Part shown: one piece after another, positions 7,604-15,263 of the stretch
Numbering within the stretch: the first letter of the stretch is position 1
Layout of the letters: the number at the start of each line of letters is the position of its first letter
Assembly (NCBI RefSeq): GCF_000708715.2
Contig: NZ_JENB01000020.1
Coordinates: forward strand, 1 to 64,000
Direction of reading: 5' to 3'
From: Pseudomonas putida W15Oct28
GTDB lineage: Bacteria > Pseudomonadota > Gammaproteobacteria > Pseudomonadales > Pseudomonadaceae
DNA length: 64,000 nucleotides
Position numbers and translations under genes: made by a program
Notes under the pieces: model-generated
Seen by the model: the letters and a program-made list of their open reading frames with translations, nothing else
Database searches by the model: none
What the model was told of the DNA's origin: nothing

Positions 7604-9324
7604 GCATCCAGACCCAGGACTACGACATCATCATCATCGGTGGCGGCACGGCCGGGCCGATGGCGGCGATCAAGGCCAAGGAGCAGGACAAAAGCCTGCG
7701 TGTGCTGCTGCTGGACAAGGCCAACGTCAAGCGCAGCGGCGCGATCAGCATGGGCATGGACGGCCTGAACAACGCCATCATCCCCGGCCACGCCACCCCC
7801 GAGCAGTACACCAAGGAAATCACCGTGGCCAATGACGGCATCGTCAACCAGGCCACCGTGCATGCCTACGCTACCCACAGCTTTGAAACCATCGAGCAAC
7901 TCGACCGCTGGGGCGTGAAGTTCGAGAAGGACGAGACCGGCGACTACGCGGTGAAGAAGGTTCATCACATGGGCGCCTACGTGCTGCCCATGCCCGAAGG
8001 CCACGACATCAAGAAGGTGTTGTACCGCCAGCTCAAGCGTGCCCGGGTAGAAATCAGCAACCGTATGGTCTGCACCCGTGTGCTGCTCGATGGCGAAGGC
8101 GCCGCCGCGGGTGTGCTGGGCTTCGACTGCCGCAGCGGCGAGTTTCGCGTGGTGCGGGCCAAGGCGGTGATCCTTGCCTGCGGTGCCGCCGGGCGCCTGG
8201 GCCTGCCGTCGTCGGGTTACTTGATGGGCACCTACGAGAACCCGACCAACGCCGGTGACGGCTACGCCATGGCCTACCACGCAGGCGCCGAGCTGGCCAA
8301 CCTCGAGTGCTTCCAGATCAACCCGCTGATCAAGGACTACAACGGCCCGGCCTGTGCCTACGTCACCGGCCCGCTGGGTGGGTATACCGCCAACAGCAAG
8401 GGCGAGCGCTTTATCGAGTGCGACTACTGGAGCGGCCAGATGATGTGGGAGTTCCACCAGGAGCTCGAAGGCGGCAATGGCCCGGTGTTCCTCAAGCTCG
8501 ACCACCTGGCTGAAGAGACCATTCAGAACATCGAAGAGATCCTGCACAGCAACGAGCGCCCCAGCCGTGGCCAGTTTCACGCCGGGCGTGGCACCGACTA
8601 CCGCCAGCACATGGTCGAGATGCATATCTCCGAGATCGGTTTCTGCTCCGGGCATTCGGCGTCGGGCGTGTGGGTCAATGAAAAGGCCGAGACCAGCGTC
8701 AAAGGGCTGTATGCCGCGGGCGACATGGCTGCGGTGCCACACAACTACATGCTCGGCGCCTTTGCCTATGGCTGGTTTGCCGGCGTGAACGCCGCGCATT
8801 ACGTGGCCGGGCGCGAACTCGCCGAGGTCGATGCCGAGCAGGTCGAACGCGAGCGCGCGCGGGTGTTTGCCCCGCTGCAGCGTGAGCATGGCCTGCCGCC
8901 AGCCCAGGTCGAATACAAGCTCAGGCGCATGGTCAACGACTACCTGCAGCCGCCGAAGGTGACCAAGAAGATGGAAATCGGCCTGGCGCGCTTTGCCGAG
9001 ATCGAGCGTGATCTGGAGCAGATGAAGGCCAGCAACCCTCATGAACTGATGCGTGCGATGGAAGTGTCGGTGATTCGCGACTGCGCCGAGATGGCGGCGA
9101 GGGCTTCGCTGTTCCGCGAGGAAAGCCGCTGGGGCCTGTACCACCACCGGGTGGACTTCCCTGAGCGCAACGATGGCGAGTGGTTTTGCCATTGCCACCT
9201 GAAAAAGGGCGAGAACGGCGAAATGACCAGCTTCAAGAAGGCCGTTGAACCCTACCTGATCGCCCTGGATGCAGAAGAGCAGACCGCCTATGACCGGTTG
9301 AGGGTAAAAGCCGATGCGGCATGA
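7600..9324 (+). CDS. AprA-like FAD flavoprotein (fumarate reductase/succinate dehydrogenase flavoprotein superfamily)
   Basis: 574 aa. The N-terminal dinucleotide motif is IIIGGGTAGPMAAIKA; further FAD contacts are the CGAAGRLGLPSSG block and the C-terminal GLYAAGDMAAVPHNYMLGAF segment. The middle part (ECFQINPLIKDYNGPACAY, FHAGRGTDYR, EMHISEIGFCSGHSASGV) resembles adenylylsulfate reductase AprA more than SdhA or FrdA. There is no signal peptide, so it is cytoplasmic. It carries about 24 Met and 10 Cys. Its electron partner is probably the AprB-like ferredoxin two genes' length downstream. The organism type is not expected to respire sulfate, so true APS reductase activity is doubtful; the substrate is unknown. 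Confidence 0.85.
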   Translation: MSIQTQDYDIIIIGGGTAGPMAAIKAKEQDKSLRVLLLDKANVKRSGAISMGMDGLNNAIIPGHATPEQYTKEITVANDGIVNQATVHAYATHSFETIEQLDRWGVKFEKDETGDYAVKKVHHMGAYVLPMPEGHDIKKVLYRQLKRARVEISNRMVCTRVLLDGEGAAAGVLGFDCRSGEFRVVRAKAVILACGAAGRLGLPSSGYLMGTYENPTNAGDGYAMAYHAGAELANLECFQINPLIKDYNGPACAYVTGPLGGYTANSKGERFIECDYWSGQMMWEFHQELEGGNGPVFLKLDHLAEETIQNIEEILHSNERPSRGQFHAGRGTDYRQHMVEMHISEIGFCSGHSASGVWVNEKAETSVKGLYAAGDMAAVPHNYMLGAFAYGWFAGVNAAHYVAGRELAEVDAEQVERERARVFAPLQREHGLPPAQVEYKLRRMVNDYLQPPKVTKKMEIGLARFAEIERDLEQMKASNPHELMRAMEVSVIRDCAEMAARASLFREESRWGLYHHRVDFPERNDGEWFCHCHLKKGENGEMTSFKKAVEPYLIALDAEEQTAYDRLRVKADAA

Positions 9325-9346
9325 GTGGGGCTGCTTCGCAGCCCAA

Positions 9347-9427
9347 TCGCCGGCAAGCCAGCTCCCACAGGTACTGCATCGACTGTGAAGTTTGCACCCT
9401 CCTGTGGGAGCTGGCTTGCCGGCGATG
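9347..9427. repeat. Inverted REP pair inside the AprA-like/AprB-like operon
   Basis: Two facing REP-like copies (9347-9370 and 9401-9425) share the core GGCAAGCCAGCTCCCACAGG and its complement and can fold into one long hairpin. They fill most of the 162-nt gap between the flavoprotein and ferredoxin genes, in an operon whose other gaps are short or overlapping (except the SBP leader). Confidence 0.85.
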
Positions 9428-9486
9428 GGGCCATCAGTTTCAGCAAAAAACAGAACGAGGGCCACAGGCCCCAAGGACTCCGTGAA

Positions 9487-9732
9487 ATGGCCTACCAGCC
9501 GCAAGAAATCTTCTTCCGCAGCAGTGCCCCGGTCACCATCGACGAAGACAAATGCATCGCCGAAAAAGGCTGCACCGTGTGCGTCGAGGTCTGCCCCATG
9601 GACCTGCTGGCGATCAACCCGGCCACGCAGAAGGCCTACATGGCTTTCGACGAGTGCTGGTACTGCATGCCCTGCGAGAAGGACTGCCCCACCGGCGCGG
9701 TGAAGGTCGACATCCCGTACCTGCTGCGCTGA
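9487..9732 (+). CDS. AprB-like ferredoxin with two [4Fe-4S] sites
   Basis: 81 aa. Eight Cys are arranged as C23-x5-C29-x2-C32-x3-C36-P and C57-x2-C60-x2-C63-x3-C67-P, with CWYCMPCEKDCPTGAVKV closely matching the second-cluster region of AprB (adenylylsulfate reductase beta subunit). It lacks the long C-terminal tail of classical AprB. The start at 9487 is set by AAGGA 12 nt upstream. It should pass electrons to or from the flavoprotein encoded before it. Confidence 0.9.
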   Translation: MAYQPQEIFFRSSAPVTIDEDKCIAEKGCTVCVEVCPMDLLAINPATQKAYMAFDECWYCMPCEKDCPTGAVKVDIPYLLR

Positions 9733-9820
9733 TTCATCCCGCCATCCGGCGAACCACCGGACGCCCTCCTGCTGTGCCCCTCGTTTCCCACCACCCAAGC
9801 CGGGCGGCGGAGACGACTCC

Positions 9821-9836
9821 AACTCTTATAACGATT
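9821..9836. promoter_or_regulatory. Possible second, degenerate GntR site before the binding-protein gene
   Basis: AACTCTTATAACGATT matches the 16-bp palindrome in front of gntR at most positions, including the whole TTATAAC centre, and lies about 15 nt before the binding-protein ATG. It is imperfect and may be chance. Confidence 0.3.
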
Positions 9837-9851
9837 CGAGGGGAAACACCC

Positions 9852-11258
9852 ATGCGCCTTGTTGCAACCGTGGCCGGCCTCGCGCTGGCGCTCACTGGCC
9901 TGAATGCCAGCGCCGAAACCATCCGTATCGCCATCGGCACCCAGGACACCACCATCAACTGCGCCACCGGCGGCCTGCTGATCCGTGAGCTGGGCCTGCT
10001 GGACAAGTACCTGCCGCACGACGGCAAGTACAAGGACGCCACCTACCAGGTCGAGTGGAAGAACTTCACCAGCGGTGCGCCGCTGACCAACGAAATGGTC
10101 GCCGGCAAACTCGACTTTGGCGCCATGGCCGACTTCCCGGGGTCGTTCAACGGCGTTGCCCACCTGGATGCCGGCAAGCGCAGCCTGTTCATCAGTGTGC
10201 TGTCCGGCAGCGTGCATGGCAGCGGCAACGGCATCGTCGTACCCGCCGCGTCCAGCGTGCAGTCGCTGGCAGAGCTCAAGGGCAAGACCATTTCCGTGCC
10301 GTTCGCCTCCACTGCCCACGGCATGCTGCTGCGGGCCGTCGCAGCCCAGGGCTGGGACCCGCAGAAGGATGTGCGCATCATCGCCCAGGCGCCGGAAATC
10401 GCCGGTTCCGCCCTGCGCAGCAACCGCATCGAAGCCCACGCCGACTTCGTGCCGTTCGCCGAGCTGTTCCCCAACCGCGGCTTCGCCCGCAAGATCTATG
10501 ACGGCGCCCAGGCCAACGCACCGACTTTCCATGGTGCCCTGGTCGATGCCGACTACGCGAAGAAGTACCCGGAAGTGGTCACCGCCTATCTGCGCGCCAG
10601 CCTTGAAGCCGACCGCCTGATCGCTGCGCAGCCTGAGAAGTACAGCGAACTGATCGAGAAGGTCACGGGTATCGAAGCCGAGGTCAATTACCTGTTCCAC
10701 GGCCCGCTCGGCCTGCAGACCCGTGACCTGACCTGGAAGCCCGAATACCGCCAGGCAGTGGCTACCTCCATCGATACGCTCAAGCTGCTGAAAAAGACCG
10801 ACCGCGGCCTGGACACCGGCAAGTTCATCGACGACCAGTACATCCGTGCCGCCTTCAAAGAGGCTGGCCTGGACTACAACAAGGCGCTGAAAGATTACGA
10901 CCCGCTGCCACTCAAGGCCAATGACGCGCTGACCGGCAAGCCGATCACCGACTTCAGCCGCCTGGCGCAAATCTGGGTGCGCGGTGAAGACAAGGTCCGC
11001 CACTACGCTTCGCCGGAGGCCGCCCTTGGTGCGCTGGCCCAGCTGGAGCAGGAGGGCAAGGACATCCGCGCCATCTACGCCCAGGCCGCCGACAGCGGCA
11101 TCAAGCTGCTGGCCAACCAGGCCTGGTTCGTGCGCAACGGCAACGGCGAACTGGCGGCGTTCCTGCTCAAGGACCAGGCCGAGCAATATGCCAAGGCCCA
11201 TGGCGGTGAGGCGCTGGACTTTGTCAGCGCCAACCAGAAGCTGGTCGCGCAGCGCTGA
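9852..11258 (+). CDS. ABC transporter substrate-binding protein, NMT1/SsuA-like, with C-terminal extension
   Basis: 468 aa, with a signal peptide (MRLVATVAGLALALTGLNASA). Residues about 22-330 form the NMT1/SsuA-type periplasmic binding fold (IRIAIGTQDTTINCATGG, ELKGKTISVPFASTAHG). Usual relatives are about 320-340 aa; this one has some 110-130 extra residues. The last 70 (AWFVRNGNGELAAFLLKDQ, then AEQYAKAHGGEALDF) resemble the C-terminal motif of NosL-type proteins, an inference from pattern only. It contains four Met and one Cys, unlike the sulfur-free binding proteins further along the window. It heads the transporter part of the operon. Confidence 0.88.
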   Translation: MRLVATVAGLALALTGLNASAETIRIAIGTQDTTINCATGGLLIRELGLLDKYLPHDGKYKDATYQVEWKNFTSGAPLTNEMVAGKLDFGAMADFPGSFNGVAHLDAGKRSLFISVLSGSVHGSGNGIVVPAASSVQSLAELKGKTISVPFASTAHGMLLRAVAAQGWDPQKDVRIIAQAPEIAGSALRSNRIEAHADFVPFAELFPNRGFARKIYDGAQANAPTFHGALVDADYAKKYPEVVTAYLRASLEADRLIAAQPEKYSELIEKVTGIEAEVNYLFHGPLGLQTRDLTWKPEYRQAVATSIDTLKLLKKTDRGLDTGKFIDDQYIRAAFKEAGLDYNKALKDYDPLPLKANDALTGKPITDFSRLAQIWVRGEDKVRHYASPEAALGALAQLEQEGKDIRAIYAQAADSGIKLLANQAWFVRNGNGELAAFLLKDQAEQYAKAHGGEALDFVSANQKLVAQR

Positions 11259-11273
11259 CCGGGAGGCACCGAC

Positions 11274-12056
11274 ATGACCCGCAACCTCAAGCGCTGGCCG
11301 GTGCGCCTGGCGTCGCTGCTGGCCTGCCTGCTGTTCTGGCAGGTGGCGGCACACGTGAAACTGGACCTCGGTCTGCTGACCTTCACCTATGTCCCCACTC
11401 CCGAGGCGGTGCTGGACGCTGCCTGGCAGTTGCTGACCTCCAGCACCCTGCTGGCGCACCTGGGCAGCAGCCTGTCGCGGGTGTTTGCCGGTTATGCCAC
11501 TGCGGCACTGGTTGGCGTGGCCCTGGGGTTGCTGATCGGCCGCTCGCAATGGGCTGAAGACACCCTGCTGCCGCCGCTGGAAGTGCTGCGGCCGATTCCG
11601 GCGGTGGCGTGGATCCCGCTGGCGATCCTGATGTTCCCGTCGTCGGAACTGTCGATGGTGTTCATCACCTTCACCGGCGCGCTGTTCCCCATCCTGCTCA
11701 ACACCGTGCATGGCGTCGAGGCGGTCGACCCGCGCCTGGTGGCATCGGCACGCAGCCTTGGTGCCGGGCGCTGGGCAATCCTGCGCGAAGTGGTGTTGCC
11801 AGGGGCGTTGCCGAGCATCGTCACGGGCCTGGCCATCGGCATGGGGACATCATGGTTCTGCCTGGTCACCGCCGAGATGATTTCCGGGCAGTTCGGCATC
11901 GGCTACTACACCTGGGAGTCATACACCTTGCAAAACTACCCGGACATCATCGTCGGCATGCTGCTGATCGGCGTGCTGGGCATGGGCAGCAGCGCCCTGG
12001 TCAAGCGCCTGGGGGCGCTGGCCACGCCGTGGTACCGCACGCGGAGGGCCAGTTGA
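11274..12056 (+). CDS. ABC transporter permease (SsuC/TauC-like)
   Basis: 260 aa, about six membrane helices, with the BPD_transp_1 EAA-type loop visible as VEAVDPRLVASARSLGAGRWAILREVVLPGALPSIVTGL. It is the membrane subunit for the preceding binding protein and the following ATPase. GGGAGG lies 8 nt before the ATG, and its stop overlaps the ATPase start (TGATG). Confidence 0.92.
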   Translation: MTRNLKRWPVRLASLLACLLFWQVAAHVKLDLGLLTFTYVPTPEAVLDAAWQLLTSSTLLAHLGSSLSRVFAGYATAALVGVALGLLIGRSQWAEDTLLPPLEVLRPIPAVAWIPLAILMFPSSELSMVFITFTGALFPILLNTVHGVEAVDPRLVASARSLGAGRWAILREVVLPGALPSIVTGLAIGMGTSWFCLVTAEMISGQFGIGYYTWESYTLQNYPDIIVGMLLIGVLGMGSSALVKRLGALATPWYRTRRAS

Positions 12057-12907
12057 TGAACAGTTATCAACAGGCGCCGGGGCGTATCGATGGTCGTGGC
12101 CTGTCGATTCGCCTGGGGCACGGCAGCGAAGCGTTCGAGGCAGTGCAACGCCTGGACTTTGCCGTGGAGCCTGGCGAGTTCGTCTGCATCCTAGGCCCCT
12201 CCGGTTGTGGCAAGTCGACGTTGCTCGGCGCCCTGGCCGGGCACCTGGTGCCCAGCAGCGGCCAGCTGAATGTGGACGGCCAGCCCGTTGCCGGGCCGTC
12301 ACCGCAGCGGGGCATGGTGTTCCAGCACCACACCTTGCTGCCCTGGCGTAGCGTGCTCGACAACGTGGCCTTTGGCCTGAAGATGCAGGGCCTGGGCCGC
12401 GCCGAACGTCACCGGCAGGCGGGCGAAATGCTGCAACTGGTGGGGCTGGCCGACTTTGCCGGGCGCTGGCCCAACCAGCTGTCCGGCGGTATGCAGCAAC
12501 GGGCCGAAATTGCCCGGGTTCTTATCAACCGCCCACGGCTATTGCTGATGGACGAACCTTTCGGCGCACTGGATGCGCAAACCCGTGCTCGCATGCAGGA
12601 GCTGTTGCTGGATATCTGGGCCAGCATCCGCACCACCGTGGTGTTCGTCACCCACGATATCGACGAAGCGCTGTTCCTCGCCGATCGCATCCTGGTGATG
12701 AGCCCGCGCCCCGGTCGCTTTATCGAGGACCTGCGCCTGGACTTTGCGCGACCCCGCCGCGCCAGCCTGCTGACTAGCCCTGAATTCACTCACCTCAAGC
12801 GTCACTGCCTGGCGTTGCTGCGCCACGAGGAAGGCCGCGAACTGCCGCGCCTGACCCCGCTGGGCCTGCCGGACACTGACCACCCACCGCTACGGATCGC
12901 GCTATGA
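12056..12907 (+). CDS. ABC transporter ATP-binding protein (SsuB/TauB-like)
   Basis: 283 aa. Walker A is GPSGCGKST, the signature LSGGMQQR and Walker B LLLMDEPFGALDA, followed by the H-loop VVFVTHDIDEAL. It powers import through the permease encoded before it. It overlaps both neighbours (TGATG at its start, 4-nt overlap with the HEAT gene at its end), so the transporter and the HEAT protein are made as one unit. Confidence 0.93.
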   Translation: MNSYQQAPGRIDGRGLSIRLGHGSEAFEAVQRLDFAVEPGEFVCILGPSGCGKSTLLGALAGHLVPSSGQLNVDGQPVAGPSPQRGMVFQHHTLLPWRSVLDNVAFGLKMQGLGRAERHRQAGEMLQLVGLADFAGRWPNQLSGGMQQRAEIARVLINRPRLLLMDEPFGALDAQTRARMQELLLDIWASIRTTVVFVTHDIDEALFLADRILVMSPRPGRFIEDLRLDFARPRRASLLTSPEFTHLKRHCLALLRHEEGRELPRLTPLGLPDTDHPPLRIAL

Positions 12908-13869
12908 CTGACCGAACGACCGACAACCCCGACATCCTTGCCCTGTTGCCTCGCCTTGATGCCAGCGACGCTGGTGTGCGCCGCATCGCCCTGATCGAGC
13001 TGGCCGACCTGGAAGACCCGGATGGCTTGCCTTGGCTTACCGATGCACTGCTGGTGGACGCCGCTGATGAGGTGCGTGCCGAGGCCGCGCGCCTGCTCGA
13101 GGCCTGGGAAGAACCTGAAGTTGTGCAAGCCTTGTGCGCTGCGCTGGCCGATGCCGCCGAACCGGTACGGCTGGCTGCGGCGCAGAGCCTCAGCGAACTC
13201 AAAAGCCTTGAAGCCGGCCAGTTGATCCTGCCATGGGTCAAGCACGCCGATGCCTTCGTCCGCGCCAGTGCCCTGCGAGCCTTGCGCGAGCTGCGCCTGG
13301 AGGATGCTGCCGACCCTGCGCTGCTGGCGCTGGCCGATGACGACGCCGCCGTGCGGCGCGAGGCCGTGGGCATTCTTGGCTGGCTCAAGCACCAGCCGGC
13401 GTTGCTGGCGCTGGCAGCGCTCGCCGAGGCCGAGCCGGACACCGAGGTGCGCCGCGCGGCCATCGGCGCGCTGGGCCTTGCACGGGACAGCTCGGTGCTG
13501 CCTGCGTTGGTGGCGGCATTGACTGACCAGGCCTGGCAAGTGCGCGAGGAAGCCGCCACCACGCTAGGCAAAGTCGGTCAGGAACAAGCAGGCCCGGCAC
13601 TGGTGGAGGCCCTTGCCGATGACTTCTGGCAGGTACGCCTGCGGGCCGCGCGTTCACTGGGTCGGTTGCGCTATGCCGCTGCACTGGACGCGCTTGGCGC
13701 GTTGCTTGGCCATGGCATTGCCAACCTGCGCAAGGAGGCGGCGCTGGCCCTGGGCGAGCTGGGCCAGGCGCGTGCCTTGCCGGTGCTGCAAGCCGCCGAG
13801 GCCGACAGCGACCCCGAGGTGCGCAAGGCGGTGCGGATTGCCCTGGCGCAACTGCGCGGGGCTGCCTGA
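12904..13869 (+). CDS. HEAT-repeat protein
   Basis: 321 aa, consisting almost wholly of about nine HEAT-type helical pairs with the recurrent motif D-x-x-VR-x-x-A-x-x-x-L (DEVRAEAARLL, EPVRLAAAQSL, AAVRREAVGIL, WQVREEAATTL, WQVRLRAARSL, PEVRKAVRIAL). Such proteins are scaffolds or act in cofactor attachment and enzyme maturation. It overlaps the ATPase gene by 4 nt and the DUF971 gene by 1 nt. In this setting a role as assembly or docking factor for the flavoprotein/ferredoxin pair is plausible but only inferred. Confidence 0.9.
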   Translation: MTDRTTDNPDILALLPRLDASDAGVRRIALIELADLEDPDGLPWLTDALLVDAADEVRAEAARLLEAWEEPEVVQALCAALADAAEPVRLAAAQSLSELKSLEAGQLILPWVKHADAFVRASALRALRELRLEDAADPALLALADDDAAVRREAVGILGWLKHQPALLALAALAEAEPDTEVRRAAIGALGLARDSSVLPALVAALTDQAWQVREEAATTLGKVGQEQAGPALVEALADDFWQVRLRAARSLGRLRYAAALDALGALLGHGIANLRKEAALALGELGQARALPVLQAAEADSDPEVRKAVRIALAQLRGAA

Positions 13870-14150
13870 TGAACGCCCCGCAAGCCATTCGCAACCTGCG
13901 CGGGCCAGGGCAGTTGGTACTGCAATGGGAAGACGGCGAGCACAGCCTCAGCCATACCCGTTTGCGCGGTGCTTGCCCCTGTTCACAATGCCGTGCGGCG
14001 CGGCTGTCGGGCGCGATCAGCCTGGTGCGCGACGATGTGCGTGTGGAGCGGATTACCTCGCAAGGGTATGGCGTGCAGCTGGTGTTCAGCGATGGGCATG
14101 AGCGCGGGATCTACCCTTGGGCTTACCTGCGCGACCTAGTCAGCAAGTGA
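13869..14150 (+). CDS. DUF971 (GBBH-like N-terminal domain) protein
   Basis: 93 aa, matching the DUF971 fold: LRGPGQLVLQWEDGEHSLSHTRLRGACPCSQCR with a CPCSQC zinc- or iron-type knuckle, then YGVQLVFSDGHERGIYPWAYLRDL. The domain occurs at the N-terminus of gamma-butyrobetaine hydroxylase and alone near Fe-S assembly genes. As last gene of the operon it may help metallocluster assembly in the AprB-like ferredoxin; inference only. Confidence 0.9.
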   Translation: MNAPQAIRNLRGPGQLVLQWEDGEHSLSHTRLRGACPCSQCRAARLSGAISLVRDDVRVERITSQGYGVQLVFSDGHERGIYPWAYLRDLVSK

Positions 14151-14268
14151 AGCTGATCCCTCAGCTACCGCATCCCCCTGTAGGAGCAGCCTTGTGTTTG
14201 CCTTGAAGTCGACGCCGGTCAGGTAGGAGCAACTGTCTTGCTCAAACGCTGAAAGTCCCTGCGATCAC

Positions 14269-14400
14269 TGTGGGAGCGGGCGTGCCCGCGAACACGGGCG
14301 AAGCCCGTGCCAGGCACCGTGTTGGAGCCTTCGCGGGCGTGCCCGCTCCCACAGGTACGGCGCTGGCTTCGGGCCCATGCTGTACCTGTGGGTGCGGGTT
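14269..14400. repeat. REP pair between the DUF971 gene and atsC
   Basis: Two REP copies in opposite orientation (about 14269-14290 and 14331-14354), followed by a partial third copy near 14390. They fill the gap between two converging operons, and no other terminator is seen there. Confidence 0.85.
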
Positions 14401-15263
14401 CACAATGCAATCAGCTCCGGCCGCAGCCCTTCCACCCGTCGAACCGGCGGTGGCAGGTAGCCGCCATCTCCGGTGATCTGGTGCAGCACTTTTTCGCGCA
14501 GCCCATGCAGCGCTACACCAGTACGCAAACGTGGGTGCGGCAGGTCGACCTCGACCACCGACTTGATCCTGCCCGGCCGTGGCTCCAGCACCACTACCCG
14601 ATCCGCCAGGTACGTCGCCTCTTCGGCATCGTGGGTCACCAGCAACGTTGTGATACCTGCTCGCTCACGAATGGCCAGCAGCTCGTCCTGCAGTTGCTGG
14701 CGGGTCAGCGCATCGAGTGCACCGAACGGCTCGTCCAGCAACAGGATCCGTGGGCTGGCCACCAACCCACGGGCAATCGCCACGCGTTGGGCCATGCCAC
14801 CGGAAAGCTGGTGCGGGTACGCTGTCTCGAAGCCGGCCAGCCCCACCAGCAACACGAACTCGTGCACACGGCGGGCACGCTCCCCCTGGGTCAGTTGCTC
14901 GTTCACCAGGCCCAGGGCGATGTTCTGCTCCACCGTCAGCCAAGGGAACAGGCGGTGTTCCTGGAACACGATACCGCGCTCGCCACCGATGCCGCTGACG
15001 GTGTGCCCATCGACGCGGATGCTGCCGCTGTAGTCGGTGTCCAGGCCCACCAGCAAGCGCAGCAAAGTGGATTTGCCACAGCCGGAGGCACCGACAATGG
15101 CAATGAACTCGCCTTGGTTGATCGACAGGTTGAAGTTGCGGATGGCCTCGAACGGCTGGCCGTCCACGGTGAACACCTTGCCGACACCCTCGAAGCTGAC
15201 CAGCGGCGGGGTGGTGTCGGGCTGGTTGGCCGCCTGCAGGTGCGACGTGTTGAATGCGTTCAT
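14400..15263 (-). CDS. atsC: Sulfate-ester ABC transporter ATPase AtsC
   Basis: 287 aa. Walker A is GASGCGKST, signature LSGGMAQR and Walker B ILLLDEPFGALDA, with THDAEEATYLADRV. It is of the SsuB/TauB/AtsC type. Named AtsC because it is coupled to the fused permease (4-nt overlap) and divergent from atsR-atsK, as in the atsRBC locus of P. putida S-313. The start MNAFNTSHLQAA was chosen because the frame upstream overlaps the permease gene. Confidence 0.85.
   Translation of the reverse strand: MNAFNTSHLQAANQPDTTPPLVSFEGVGKVFTVDGQPFEAIRNFNLSINQGEFIAIVGASGCGKSTLLRLLVGLDTDYSGSIRVDGHTVSGIGGERGIVFQEHRLFPWLTVEQNIALGLVNEQLTQGERARRVHEFVLLVGLAGFETAYPHQLSGGMAQRVAIARGLVASPRILLLDEPFGALDALTRQQLQDELLAIRERAGITTLLVTHDAEEATYLADRVVVLEPRPGRIKSVVEVDLPHPRLRTGVALHGLREKVLHQITGDGGYLPPPVRRVEGLRPELIAL

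Noticed and set aside
7600..9732. A true dissimilatory adenylylsulfate reductase
   Set aside because: No sat, dsr, qmo or sox genes are present; the ferredoxin lacks the AprB tail, and the gene set is linked with an importer instead.
7540..9822. Very long open frame antisense to the flavoprotein and ferredoxin genes
   Set aside because: High-GC codon bias leaves the antisense frame open; the sense protein has clear family motifs and the antisense translation has none. The same applies to long antisense frames at 4497-6368, 9636-11711, 17087-19267 and 20935-22713.
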